This document shows positions 25,609-33,882 of a DNA stretch of 64,000 nt, piece after piece; position 1 is the first letter of the stretch, and each line of letters starts with the position of its first letter. The DNA lies in contig NZ_CP015880.1 in NCBI RefSeq assembly GCF_000697965.2, forward strand, positions 1,178,001 through 1,242,000, written 5' to 3'. The position numbers were made by a program, and so were the translations under genes. The notes beneath the pieces were generated by a model. The model was not told where the DNA came from. It searched no databases and was given only the letters and a program-made list of their open reading frames with translations. This DNA comes from Ensifer adhaerens. GTDB lineage: Bacteria; Pseudomonadota; Alphaproteobacteria; Rhizobiales; Rhizobiaceae.

Positions 25609-26046
25609 ATGTCTCTACATCTCATAAAGCTTTGCGTCGGAGCGGAATCGATCGAGGACCTGCGCGAATGGGTCTCGCGCAAGGCGATGGCGGCCATGGC
25701 CGCCGGCCTCGAGCCGCACTCGTTCCACACGACGCGCATGGTGCCCAAGCGCGTGGAGGAACTGCTGGAAGGCGGCTCGCTCTACTGGGTGATCAAGGGC
25801 AGCGTGCAGGCGCGCCAGCCGCTCATCGGCATCGAGACCTTTACCGACGGCGAAGGTATCGGCCGTTGTAATCTGCTGCTGGGTCCGGAAGTGATCGAAA
25901 CCGAACTGCAGCCGCGTCGCGCGTTTCAGGGATGGCGTTACCTGACCGACAAGGACGCCCCGCGCGACCTGGCGTCGCTATCGGGCGGCGGCTCCGAGAT
26001 GCCGCTCGAACTGCGGCGCGAACTGGCCGAACTCGGGCTTCTCTAG
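25609..26046 (+). CDS. DUF1489 family protein
   Basis: Soluble protein of 145 residues beginning MSLHLIKLCVGAESIEDLREWV. The stretches FHTTRMVPKR, GSLYWVIKGSVQARQPLIGIE and PRRAFQGWRYL are those of DUF1489, conserved in alphaproteobacteria with no assigned function. Length is normal. It follows sdaA by 120 bp on the same strand and may be co-transcribed. No signal peptide or membrane helix. Confidence 0.92.
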   Translation: MSLHLIKLCVGAESIEDLREWVSRKAMAAMAAGLEPHSFHTTRMVPKRVEELLEGGSLYWVIKGSVQARQPLIGIETFTDGEGIGRCNLLLGPEVIETELQPRRAFQGWRYLTDKDAPRDLASLSGGGSEMPLELRRELAELGLL

Positions 26047-26186
26047 AAGTCCTATGCCGCGGGCATTTTGCTGAGCTCTTGGCAATCGAGCGGCAACCAA
26101 CGCGTCCTTGAAGGTGTCGCCTGCTTTCGCACTCTTCTGCGCGCGCGAAACGGCCCTGCCGAGGCCGCACCATCATCCAGCCAGAA

Positions 26187-26212
26187 AGCAAAAAGGCGGC
26201 CGTGGCCGCCTT
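26187..26212 (-). terminator. Rho-independent terminator after the 89-residue ORF
   Basis: On the minus strand AAGGCGGC-CACG-GCCGCCTT followed by TTTGCTTT, 15 bases past the stop of the small gene at 26228. Confidence 0.85.
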
Positions 26213-26227
26213 CCGGACTGTGAATGT

Positions 26228-26497
26228 TCAGGTGATCCGCATCTTCAGCGGATGGCGCCGGTTTGGCGCCGTCACGTGAAGGTGGATGCCGGCGCGCGGC
26301 TGGGTCGAGCGCCAGGCTCGAGCTCCGTGCGTCAAAAGCATGCCGACGAGATCGCGTGTCTTGGCCTTCGATCGATTGAGGCCGAGATCGGCGATGCGCA
26401 TGGCCGCCTCGTGCAGGGGGTGCAGATTGATGCGCGACGGTTTAGCCCGTCGCCCCGGCAGCGGGGTGACACCCGGAACGTTCTCGTTCATTGCCAT
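26228..26497 (-). CDS. Small basic protein of unknown function
   Basis: Predicted protein of 89 residues starting MAMNENVPGVTPLPGRRAKPS. It is basic, with a predicted helical centre (LHEAAMRIADLGLNRSKAKTRDLVGMLL). GAGG lies seven bases before the ATG and a good terminator follows, so it is probably a real gene. I recognise no family; the basic character and compact length would suit nucleic acid binding, which is only a guess. It lies downstream of the D,D-carboxypeptidase gene on the same strand, separated by a hairpin. Confidence 0.6.
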   Translation of the reverse strand: MAMNENVPGVTPLPGRRAKPSRINLHPLHEAAMRIADLGLNRSKAKTRDLVGMLLTHGARAWRSTQPRAGIHLHVTAPNRRHPLKMRIT

Positions 26498-26531
26498 GTT
26501 TAACCTCGTTACGCTGTACAAATCCGAGGAA

Positions 26532-26562
26532 GGCGGCCGGAAAACAAACACATCCGGCCGCC
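26532..26562 (-). terminator. Hairpin after the D,D-carboxypeptidase gene
   Basis: GGCGGCCGGA (26532-26541) is perfectly inverted at 26553-26562 around an A-rich loop. No long T-run follows on the minus strand, so it may be a weak terminator or an mRNA-protecting hairpin. Confidence 0.55.
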
Positions 26563-26573
26563 AAATTTCGTCG

Positions 26574-28106
26574 TTACTGCTGGCTGGCCCAGCAGGAGAT
26601 GCCTTTCTTCTTCAAGGCCTTGCAGGCGTTGACTGCCGAATTCTGGTCATCGAAGCCGCCGAAGCGGGCGCGGTAGACCTGGCCGAAGGCGACGGTGAAC
26701 GGCTGCGCGTTGCGCAGTGCCTTGCCGCCCTTGTCCTTGGCGTTGCCGAGCAGCGTCATGGCCTGATCCTTGTCCGGAGTGGCACCGATCTGGATCACCC
26801 AGCCCTGCGGCTGCGCCGGCATCGGCTCGGCCTTTGCGACTTCAGCAGGCTCTGCCTTGGCAACAGCCTCTGCCTTCTTCGGCACGGAATTGGTGATCTG
26901 GGTGTCGACCATCGCTGCGGTCACAGGCTGGCGAAGCTTCAGGCTCTGCGCGTCGAGCGTGTTGGGAACGATCTTCGGAGAAAGGACAGGGTTGTCCGAT
27001 GCACGCTTGTTGCCGGCATAGGCCATCTGCACGCTGCTGGCGCTTTCGCCGTTGTAGCGGAAATCCGGAACGGGACCGGTGTTGGGCAGGTCATGGCCAG
27101 CGGCGACGGCTGCGACGACCGGCGTCTCGGCAACGGGCGCTGCGGCTGCAACCTGGGTCTCTTCGGCCGGAACGGGGGTCGGCTTGGTCTCGGCAATCAG
27201 GTTGCCGTTGCCGCGACGCGATGCGTCCGGCATGTACTTCGCGACCAGGCGGCGCATCTGTGCATCGCGGCTGGCGCCCGAGGTGCCGCCCATGACGACG
27301 GCGACGATGCTGCGGCCGTCGAGCTGGGCCGAGGTCACGAGGTTGAAGCCGGAAGCGCGCGTGTAGCCGGTCTTGATGCCGTCGACGCCGCGCACATTGC
27401 CGAGCAGGCGGTTGTGGTTGCCGATGGTCTGCTTGCCGAAGCGAAAGCTGCGCGTGGAGAAGTAGTCGTAATACTGCGGGAAATGCTGGCGAAGCGCGAG
27501 GCCGAGGCGGGCCTGGTCGCGTGCGGTCGTGCGCTGTTCCGGATTGGGCAGGCCGTTGGCGTTGCGGTACGTCGTGCGCGTCATGCCGAGCGCGCGCGCC
27601 TTGTTCGTCATCATGCGGGCGAAGCGTTGCTCGGAGCCGCCGAGATACTCGCCAAGTGCCGTGGAGGCATCGTTGGCCGACCGTGTAACGAGCGAAAGGA
27701 TCGCCTGTTCGACGGTGATCGACTGGCCGGCGCGCACGCCGAGCTTAGACGGAGGTTCCGCGGACGCATTTTTCGAGAAGGGAATCTGCGTGGACTTGCT
27801 GATCCGACCGGCTTCGAGCGCCTCGAAGGTGAGGTAGAGCGTCATCATCTTGGTGAGAGACGCCGGATAGCGCAGTTCGTCGGCATCCTCGCCATAGAGG
27901 ATCTTGCCGGTCTTGGCATCGACGACGATGCCCGAATATTTGGGATTGGCGTAGGTCGACGCCGCAAAGCCGGGCAACACAAAGGCGACCGAGGCAATGG
28001 TGCCTGCCAGGACGACCCGCTTTACCATCTTTGAAAGAGCGCCGAACGGGCGCTTCGCGAGATCAAAAAAACCGGTTTGGGACACTACGCTGCTCTTTAT
28101 TCTCAT
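26574..28106 (-). CDS. D-alanyl-D-alanine carboxypeptidase (S11) with C-terminal SPOR domain
   Basis: Periplasmic low-molecular-weight penicillin-binding protein of 510 residues. A long positively charged N-region and hydrophobic segment (VVLAGTIASVAFVLPGFAA) form the signal. Active-site motifs are SLTK, SAND and KTGYTRASG, in the usual order. After the catalytic domain a long low-complexity Ala/Pro/Val linker leads to a SPOR domain (about 435-510; WVIQIGATPDKDQA), which binds denuded peptidoglycan at division sites. MVKRVVLAG at 28028 is a possible shorter start. No downstream partner besides a small unknown gene. Confidence 0.93.
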   Translation of the reverse strand: MRIKSSVVSQTGFFDLAKRPFGALSKMVKRVVLAGTIASVAFVLPGFAASTYANPKYSGIVVDAKTGKILYGEDADELRYPASLTKMMTLYLTFEALEAGRISKSTQIPFSKNASAEPPSKLGVRAGQSITVEQAILSLVTRSANDASTALGEYLGGSEQRFARMMTNKARALGMTRTTYRNANGLPNPEQRTTARDQARLGLALRQHFPQYYDYFSTRSFRFGKQTIGNHNRLLGNVRGVDGIKTGYTRASGFNLVTSAQLDGRSIVAVVMGGTSGASRDAQMRRLVAKYMPDASRRGNGNLIAETKPTPVPAEETQVAAAAPVAETPVVAAVAAGHDLPNTGPVPDFRYNGESASSVQMAYAGNKRASDNPVLSPKIVPNTLDAQSLKLRQPVTAAMVDTQITNSVPKKAEAVAKAEPAEVAKAEPMPAQPQGWVIQIGATPDKDQAMTLLGNAKDKGGKALRNAQPFTVAFGQVYRARFGGFDDQNSAVNACKALKKKGISCWASQQ

Positions 28107-28287
28107 GTCATGGGGTTGTCCGGACGCCGCCTCCGGGAACGACCGTTCTCGAGACAGTATCGGCATAGCGTTACCAATCGGTTTATGATGAATGATTGGT
28201 TTCCGGAATCGGACGCATTCGTACAAAGACAATTCCGGTGTAGCGCAATGATGCGGTGCCTGCCTGCACCACATCAGTTGGACGAAA

Positions 28288-29022
28288 TCAGGGCACGATT
28301 CGGCTTTTGATGAAAGCTGTAATCGCGTTGTCGATTTCCTTCCATTGCGGCAACAGTTTATTGGCGAAGCGGTAGAGGACGACGAGGTCCTTGCCGGCAT
28401 GAATGTCGCGCTGGCAGTCGGCGCTGGTCGATATGGTTTGCGCGTCGGATTTCAGGCAGCGCACCACGTAGGGCGCCTGGCCTGTCCGCTCCGCAGTATA
28501 AAAGACTTCGCCTGCATAGCTGGAGGCAGCTTTGGTCGCATGTAAAAGCAGTCCGTTCGGCCCGCGGGATGGAGGGCCGTCGAAAACCTGCTTGTAGATC
28601 GGCTCCACCCGACCCGACATGTCGCGGGACATCGTGCTTTGCGAAATCTGCAGGAAGATCAGATTTTCAGGCGCGTCGACGTCGTTGAAGAGGTCGCGAT
28701 TTTCGTCGCTGTAACCTTCAAGGCTGGGCCATGTCAGATAGACATCGACACGCCCGACGATCGAGGTGGCGCGTTGGGCCTCGAAGCGGATCATGTTCGC
28801 CGGCAGCCGCAGATGATCCTGTCCGATGAAGATATCGTAGGGCTCTCTGCTGGCGGTGTGACCGGCCAGCGCCAGGTTTTCGCCGAACCATCTTCCCGCG
28901 AACGCGATTGCCGCCGTCAGGGCTGCGAGCACAACAACGACCGCCGTCACCCGGTAGATGAAGCGGGCCGACAGCAGCGGCCGGAGTTCCGGTTCGTCTA
29001 TCCCGTTTGGAGCGTTGCTCAT
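28288..29022 (-). CDS. Conserved hypothetical protein with one N-terminal membrane helix
   Basis: Protein of 244 residues. One helix (about 24-46; VTAVVVVLAALTAAIAFAG) anchors it, with the rest probably periplasmic. Segments such as GQDHLRLPANMIRFEAQR, VDVYLTWPSLEGYSDENRDLF and YRFANKLLPQWKEIDNAITAFIKS look conserved, but I know no named family. Two Cys about 14 residues apart (VRCLKSD, ADCQRD) could form a disulfide. It lies upstream of the carboxypeptidase on the same strand across 180 bp. Function unknown. Confidence 0.78.
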   Translation of the reverse strand: MSNAPNGIDEPELRPLLSARFIYRVTAVVVVLAALTAAIAFAGRWFGENLALAGHTASREPYDIFIGQDHLRLPANMIRFEAQRATSIVGRVDVYLTWPSLEGYSDENRDLFNDVDAPENLIFLQISQSTMSRDMSGRVEPIYKQVFDGPPSRGPNGLLLHATKAASSYAGEVFYTAERTGQAPYVVRCLKSDAQTISTSADCQRDIHAGKDLVVLYRFANKLLPQWKEIDNAITAFIKSRIVP

Positions 29023-29184
29023 GGTGGCCGTCCCGTCGCGTTGGCCGCGCCCAAGTCGAGTGTCGAGCCCCTGGTTGGCGGCGGACCGAAGTGTGGCGGA
29101 CGCCGCTTGCCCGACGCTGGTCGAAGACGGTTAACTTTCGATGAATGCCCTATGCCCGCGTGCGTCCGGGGAGACAAGGCCGCA

Positions 29185-29222
29185 TAAAAAAATGGCCGGT
29201 TCCGAGGGACACGGAACCGGCC
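29185..29222 (-). terminator. Rho-independent terminator downstream of the cysteine peptidase gene
   Basis: On the minus strand GGCCGGTTCC pairs with GGAACCGGCC across nine bases and is followed by ATTTTTTT. It lies about 85 bases past the peptidase stop. Confidence 0.85.
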
Positions 29223-29308
29223 GAGGCTCGGTCTGGACGGGGAAAATGGACTGACCGAGGCCCGTTGGGAGACGTCCGCCGGGTGGCGGCTCGCCTGTAT
29301 TTCAGATC

Positions 29309-29917
29309 TTACTGCGTGCGAACGCTACCGACGGCAACGGTGCGGCCGTCCTGAAGCTTGACCCAGCGGCCGGAATGCTCGGTCGATTGGCGCTTGAGGT
29401 AGGTGTATTCGGTATCCGACCACAGCAGCACCTTGTTGCGCATGTTGTCGAGGATGAAGTCGCCGCGGTCGGTACGAACGGTGAGGACGGCATGGCCGTC
29501 GCCATTCGGCTGCAGCACGACGGTGATCAGCAGGTCGGATGCGGAGAAGCCGTTTTCGATCAGCTTGCGGCGCTTCAGGAGAACGTAGTCTTCACAATCG
29601 CCGACGGTTTCCGGATAGGACCACTTCTCTTCGACGCCATGGATTTCCATGTCGGTCATCGGAGTGATCGCCTGGTTCACGTCGTAGTTGATCTCGAGAA
29701 TTTTCTGCCAGCCTTCGCGGGTCAGCACCATCGGGCCGCCGTCCTTGCCGTTGGAGGTGCACTCCGACGCATAGATCTTGCAGAACTCGTAGTGGCCGAT
29801 CGGCGGGTTGGTGGAGCCGGTCACGACCATGTTGGCCGGAAGCGCCTGAGCCGTGCCGAAAAGGCCGCCGGTGAAAAGGACCGCAACCGCGATCAGCTTG
29901 GTGATTGTCTTGAGCAT
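29309..29917 (-). CDS. Bacterial transglutaminase-like cysteine peptidase (BTLCP)
   Basis: Exported protein of 202 residues. The signal peptide is MLKTITKLIAVAVLFTGGLFGTAQA. The catalytic Cys lies in ETVGDCEDYVLLKRRKL and the His/Asp pair in GDGHAVLTVRTDRGDFILDN, the BTLCP (DUF920) pattern shared with LapG-type periplasmic proteases. No LapD-like GGDEF/EAL partner or large adhesin is nearby, and rhizobia carry several stand-alone copies, so the substrate is unknown. GGGGAG nine bases upstream supports the ATG at 29917 over 29950. Confidence 0.92.
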   Translation of the reverse strand: MLKTITKLIAVAVLFTGGLFGTAQALPANMVVTGSTNPPIGHYEFCKIYASECTSNGKDGGPMVLTREGWQKILEINYDVNQAITPMTDMEIHGVEEKWSYPETVGDCEDYVLLKRRKLIENGFSASDLLITVVLQPNGDGHAVLTVRTDRGDFILDNMRNKVLLWSDTEYTYLKRQSTEHSGRWVKLQDGRTVAVGSVRTQ

Positions 29918-29950
29918 GATTGTCTCCCCGTTATGGTTCGACAATGGCAC

Positions 29951-30612
29951 AGACGTTTTTATCGCTCGCGAACTTGCGAGCTAAAAACAAGTACAAATGA
30001 AAGTCGTATAAGAATAAAACAAGAATAGAATTTTATTTGTATTTGAATCGAATTTGAATCAAATTTTATCGATTTTAGCTCCGCCCGCTCGTGGAGGTGT
30101 AATTTGTTAAGCATTTAACCCGCTGTATTTGTTTGGGTATGCGCGAAACGAGCGACTGGGCGGTGCAAAAACTGCGGCGCGGCCACGGCAGGAGATGCAT
30201 CTTTGCAGCGTCTGTACTTGCCACTTCGGGAGAGTTTTGACTTGAAATATGCGTTTTCGCTTGAATTCCACCGGAAAAATATTTGCGGACGACGAGAGCA
30301 TTTTGATCGCGGCGCCGGACTTGTCTCGAAATGATCCAGGCGCGGATGCGGCGCGCTTCTTACTCGCGAAAACCGCTCCGGTTGCCACCGATCATCGTGT
30401 GTCTTCGGGCTCGGGGACGTAGGGCCTAAGCGAGCACGCCTTTAGCGCGTTCTCTCGGGCGTAGCCGAGCGGAGCGATGTGGGAGCGGGGGTTCTTTGCC
30501 GCACAAAAGAAGCACGAAGACGGTTTTATGTCTGAAGGACAGTTCGGGAGATGGGGGCTAGGAGCGTTGCTCAATGCAAGGCGGGTAGCCGAAGGACGGC
30601 GCAGGCGCGCCG
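29951..30612. other. 662 bp non-coding stretch with an AT-rich tract
   Basis: No ORF with family similarity. About 29975-30115 is strikingly AT-rich for this genome and contains the direct repeat ATTTGAATC twice (about 30040-30060) and the dyad GTTAA-4-TTAAC (about 30104-30117). It lies directly upstream of the cysteine peptidase gene and probably carries its promoter and regulator sites. The rest, up to the PilZ gene, is GC-rich with no structure I can name. Confidence 0.6.
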
Positions 30613-31221
30613 TTAGAGGAATTCGGTCAGTGCCTCACGGGACTGGATGCCCAAGAACTCGATGGCGCAGCCTTCCTGGAAGTGACGGACGATCCGGCCC
30701 TTCATATTTCCCAGGAGGATGGCGGTTCCGATCGGCGGGCGGTTCTCGATGTCGACGGCAGCACCGGACAGCGAAAGGTCGATGATGCGGCACGGGAACT
30801 TCTCGCCGGTGTCGAGCGTCAATTCGGTTACCGTTTTGCGCGGCGCAAGGCGATCGTGGCGGCGGTCTTCGGGCAGGCCGAGCTCATGCTTGTTGGCGAT
30901 CCAGGTGAGCTGGGCCGCGAGCTTCTCGCGCTTGCGCTCGGTCGCGTTGAGCTGGATGACGAAAGCGCCATCGGCGATGCGAGACACCGTGCCTTCGAGG
31001 CGACCGACGTGATCGACATAGGCGATGATGCGTTCGCCCGCGCGCGGCTGGGCCGGCGAGGAAAGCAGGACGTCGCCGGGCGACATGTCGATGGCGGTGC
31101 ACTCGAACTCGTCACGATTGGCAAGCATCAGCCGCCCCGCCAGATTCACGGAAACGCGCTGGAACGCACCTTCGTGGTGCGGTTTCGGAGCGGTATTCTG
31201 TGCGTGCTGAAACGAGAACAT
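30613..31221 (-). CDS. Tandem PilZ-domain protein
   Basis: Cytoplasmic protein of 202 residues with two PilZ-like domains. The C-terminal one keeps the cyclic-di-GMP signature: RHDRLAPRK (about 120-128) and DLSLSGAAVD (about 147-156). The N-terminal one is degenerate: RVSVNLAGRL and DMSPGDVLL. Cyclic-di-GMP binding is therefore likely only at the second domain. In rhizobia such proteins influence motility or exopolysaccharide. No adjacent partner; divergent from nothing, with the PAS gene upstream on the same strand across 110 bp. Confidence 0.9.
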   Translation of the reverse strand: MFSFQHAQNTAPKPHHEGAFQRVSVNLAGRLMLANRDEFECTAIDMSPGDVLLSSPAQPRAGERIIAYVDHVGRLEGTVSRIADGAFVIQLNATERKREKLAAQLTWIANKHELGLPEDRRHDRLAPRKTVTELTLDTGEKFPCRIIDLSLSGAAVDIENRPPIGTAILLGNMKGRIVRHFQEGCAIEFLGIQSREALTEFL

Positions 31222-31330
31222 GTTGACTCTGTGGCGACATAGCTTGGCTGGCGGAGCTTAGCCTTTTCAAGTTAATAGAAGGTTCGTCCTCCGGTTGGTC
31301 CCTGACATCATCTCGGGACAGTCGGCGCGA

Positions 31331-31972
31331 TCAATCGCGGCGCCCGCCCTCGAGGATGCGGAGATGCCCGAACTGGCGGAATTCGCGCGAAAATGCGCCG
31401 GCGGCAGGCGATTTCGCAAAGGCATCGCTCTGTCGTTCGGTTTCCTCGTCGCGAAAAACAGCGGTCCGATCAGGGTCAAGAACCTTCATGCCCGTCGCAT
31501 CGAGACATTCGATTGAGGTTGCATGCAACCAATACGGGCGGGAAAGAGGTGAGAGGGCGCCAAGGACCCGGTCACTTTCGCCTTCGCTGGAGGCAAGCGG
31601 CAAAAGCAGGGTTTCGATATCGACTTCCCGCGCGTCGGCGGTACGGCCCTTGGCCGAAAGCACGAGCGGCACACGGTGCGTCATGACCTGGCCGGTGATG
31701 CGCTGCGTTTTCGCCGCCTGGCTGCCGAGCCAGAGCATGCCGAATTGCCGCCCGCGCAGCTCCTGCCCGAAGAGGGCGCACACCTGGGTTCCCGCTAGGC
31801 GAAACGAGATGCCGGCATTGCGGTCGCGCTCGAGAATGAACAGGTTCGGCAGCAGCGTTCTGATGTCGGAAGGTTCAAGCTCGTCGCGGCGCGGAAGCTC
31901 GCGCTTCCCGCGAATGGTGTTCCAGTATCGGAAAAGCTCCGTCGTCGTATTGCTGCGCATCGCTTCTTTCAT
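31331..31972 (-). CDS. PAS-domain protein (PF07310 type)
   Basis: Protein of 213 residues. The core (about 10-140) begins ELFRYWNTIRGKRELPRRDELEPSDIRTLLPNLFILE and continues FRLAGTQVCALFGQELRGRQFGMLW, the pattern of the alphaproteobacterial PAS_5 family, stand-alone sensory or scaffold PAS proteins with no output domain. The start MKEAMRSN has AGGA five bases upstream; the frame is open to ATG 32020. PilZ lies just downstream. Ligand and partner unknown. Confidence 0.87.
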   Translation of the reverse strand: MKEAMRSNTTTELFRYWNTIRGKRELPRRDELEPSDIRTLLPNLFILERDRNAGISFRLAGTQVCALFGQELRGRQFGMLWLGSQAAKTQRITGQVMTHRVPLVLSAKGRTADAREVDIETLLLPLASSEGESDRVLGALSPLSRPYWLHATSIECLDATGMKVLDPDRTAVFRDEETERQSDAFAKSPAAGAFSREFRQFGHLRILEGGRRD

Positions 31973-32059
31973 TCCATTCCTGCGGCCCGTTGTGTCCCGG
32001 TTCGAGACATCTTCGGCCATGCATTTCGGTTCTGAGGATTAAGGAGCGAAAACCGTGCC

Positions 32060-32216
32060 AGCCGGAAATTAAGGTTAACAAACGGTTTCCGTTGCAGTGC
32101 GCCGCCGCAACTGGCAGGGGAGGACATCACTTTACGAAGCGTTGTCTTCGGCACTTGAACTGGAGCTCGGATCTGAGCTTGGCGACCGTTCAGTTTTTGC
32201 TGGACGGTCTTTTTTT
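32060..32216 (+). ncRNA. Candidate small RNA or attenuated leader upstream of the rhomboid gene
   Basis: A strong terminator at 32184-32216 lies on the plus strand with no protein gene upstream of it in that direction, the neighbour being the divergent PAS gene. A transcript starting in about 32040-32100 would be 80-150 bases long. It would contain the small hairpin AACGG-TTT-CCGTT. Either a free-standing sRNA or a terminated leader of the rhomboid gene is possible. The 5' end is a guess. Confidence 0.4.
32184..32216 (+). terminator. Rho-independent terminator upstream of the rhomboid gene
   Basis: GACCGTTCAG-TTTTTG-CTGGACGGTC (one T-G pair) followed by seven T. It is 112 bases before the rhomboid start. 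Confidence 0.88.
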
Positions 32217-32327
32217 GTTTGCTTATGGCTGGTCGCCCCAACTCCAGTCCTAATTCCGGTGATGCCATGCCATTGCCGCGATCGCACAGGAATGTGTGGG
32301 CCGCATTGAGAGGAGAACACAGCAACC

Positions 32328-33059
32328 ATGGAACGAGATCAGACGGCGACGCCACCGGAAGCAGAGCGCGACAGCGCCGCGAACCCGGCGCGCGAGCCGG
32401 CCTTCAATCTGCCGGCGGGGCTGACCTTCATCCTGCTGTTTCTGATCGCAATCCATGTTCTGCGAACCTACGTGCTGCCGCCGGCGATCGATCAGGAGAT
32501 CATCTTCAACTTCGCCTTTCTCCCGGCCCGCTACGATCACCCATTGGCCGAGCAGGGGCTTGCCTGGCTGTGGAGCCCCGTCACCTATTCCTTCCTGCAT
32601 GGAAGCTGGGAGCATCTGATCTTCAACATCTTCTGGATGGTGGCCTTCGGTGCGCCGGTCGTGCGGCGGATCGGCATGGGGCGTCTCGCCGTGTTCTGGT
32701 GCCTGTCGGCGGCGGCCGCAGTCGCGCTGCATACGGCGTTTCACTGGGGGGAAATGATCGTCGTCGTCGGCGCTTCCGGCGTGGTGTCCGGATTCATGGG
32801 GGCTGCCGCGCGCTTCGTCTTTTCGCCGAGCGGACGCATCAGCCGGCAGTTTGCCCATCTCAATCGCCGGCTCGACGTCGGTGAGGCTCTGGCCAACCGC
32901 TCGGTTGTGGTCTTCGCCGGTATCTGGTTCCTGACCAATTTCCTAATCGGCCTTGGCATGTTTACCCCCGGCGGAGCGGGCAGCGTCGCCTGGGAAGCGC
33001 ATATCGGCGGCTTCCTCTTCGGCTTTCTGCTCTTCAGCCTTTTCGATCCGCGTGACTGA
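32328..33059 (+). CDS. Rhomboid-family intramembrane serine protease
   Basis: Six- or seven-helix membrane protein of 243 residues. The HGSWEHLIFNIFWMVAFG stretch gives the conserved His/Asn of helix 2, GASGVVSGFMGAA holds the catalytic Ser (GxSG) and WEAHIGGFLFGFLL the catalytic His. The first 30 residues are polar (proline- and glutamate-rich) and cytoplasmic. The substrate cannot be predicted. An AGAGGAG lies about 17 bases before the ATG. A terminator upstream separates it from any earlier transcription. Confidence 0.93.
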   Translation: MERDQTATPPEAERDSAANPAREPAFNLPAGLTFILLFLIAIHVLRTYVLPPAIDQEIIFNFAFLPARYDHPLAEQGLAWLWSPVTYSFLHGSWEHLIFNIFWMVAFGAPVVRRIGMGRLAVFWCLSAAAAVALHTAFHWGEMIVVVGASGVVSGFMGAAARFVFSPSGRISRQFAHLNRRLDVGEALANRSVVVFAGIWFLTNFLIGLGMFTPGGAGSVAWEAHIGGFLFGFLLFSLFDPRD

Positions 33060-33320
33060 CGGAGCGAAAGATTGGCGGACGGCGCTTGTGAGCGCTTGAT
33101 TTCCCCAAGGCGCTGGCGCACCATTTGTTACGGTCGCCCGTGATCGAAAGACTGGGCGACCCGTGTAGGCCGGGTATCGAATGCCATCCGCGTCTGAGGA
33201 GCACGCGAGACGGCTTTCGCAAGCGGCCAGGGTACAGGTTCCATCGCCCGACCGTACCGCACGTGAGATGGCTGGACCTATCCCTGCCGACCCGGTGTTG
33301 TCGCAACGGGAGATGTGCGC

Positions 33321-33749
33321 ATGTCAGTAAAAGCCATACTCGATGAAAAGGGCCGGAATGTCGTAACGGTCGGCCCTCAGATGACAGTCCAACAGGCTGC
33401 CATCCTCTTGCGTGACAATCATATCGGTGCGGTCGTCATCCTCGACGCGGACGATCAGATCGCAGGCATCCTCACCGAGCGCGACATCGTCGCAGCGATT
33501 GCCAAGCAGGGTTCGACCTGTCTCGAAAGGCCGGTGGCAGCGGTCATGTGGCAGAATGTCTATTGCTGCACCGAGGACATGTCGGTTCAGACCCTGATGG
33601 AAATGATGAGCAAGCTCAGGGCCCGTCACCTGCCGGTCGAAAGGAACGGCCAGCTTGCCGGCATCGTCTCGATCGGTGACGTGATCAAGCATCACATCCG
33701 CGCCATCGAGCACGAGACCGAACAGATCAAGGCCTATATCGCCGGCTGA
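33321..33749 (+). CDS. Tandem CBS-domain protein
   Basis: Soluble protein of 142 residues consisting of just two CBS domains (about 5-60 and 75-130). Typical stretches are QAAILLRDNHIGAVVILDADDQIAGILTERDIV and RARHLPVERNGQLAGIVSIGDVIKHH. Such stand-alone pairs bind adenine nucleotides and regulate other proteins. GGGAG at 33308-33312 is eight bases before the ATG at 33321, which is preferred to an in-frame GTG at 33315. No operon partner; a GC-rich hairpin follows. Confidence 0.92.
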   Translation: MSVKAILDEKGRNVVTVGPQMTVQQAAILLRDNHIGAVVILDADDQIAGILTERDIVAAIAKQGSTCLERPVAAVMWQNVYCCTEDMSVQTLMEMMSKLRARHLPVERNGQLAGIVSIGDVIKHHIRAIEHETEQIKAYIAG

Positions 33750-33756
33750 GAGAAAA

Positions 33757-33780
33757 GGGCGGCATTGCGCCGCCCTCTTA
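33757..33780 (+). terminator. GC-rich hairpin after the CBS gene
   Basis: GGGCGGC-ATTGC-GCCGCCC followed by TCTTAAT, so the T-run is poor. It lies eight bases past the stop. Confidence 0.6.
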
Positions 33781-33882
33781 ATCCCCCTGGGAGCCGCGAA
33801 GCACCCGTGTGTTCAGGATGCACCCTGGGCGACCGGTAAGTGCGCCGCCGCGTATCGCGGCTTTCATGCCGGGCACGCTCCG

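Noticed and set aside
30095..30120. Possible CtrA binding site (GTTAA-4-TTAAC)
   Set aside because: The spacing is four bases rather than the seven between TTAA half-sites expected for CtrA.
30107..30388. Minus-strand ORF of 93 codons in the AT-rich/GC-rich non-coding stretch
   Set aside because: No ribosome binding site or recognisable sequence; composition follows the local base content.
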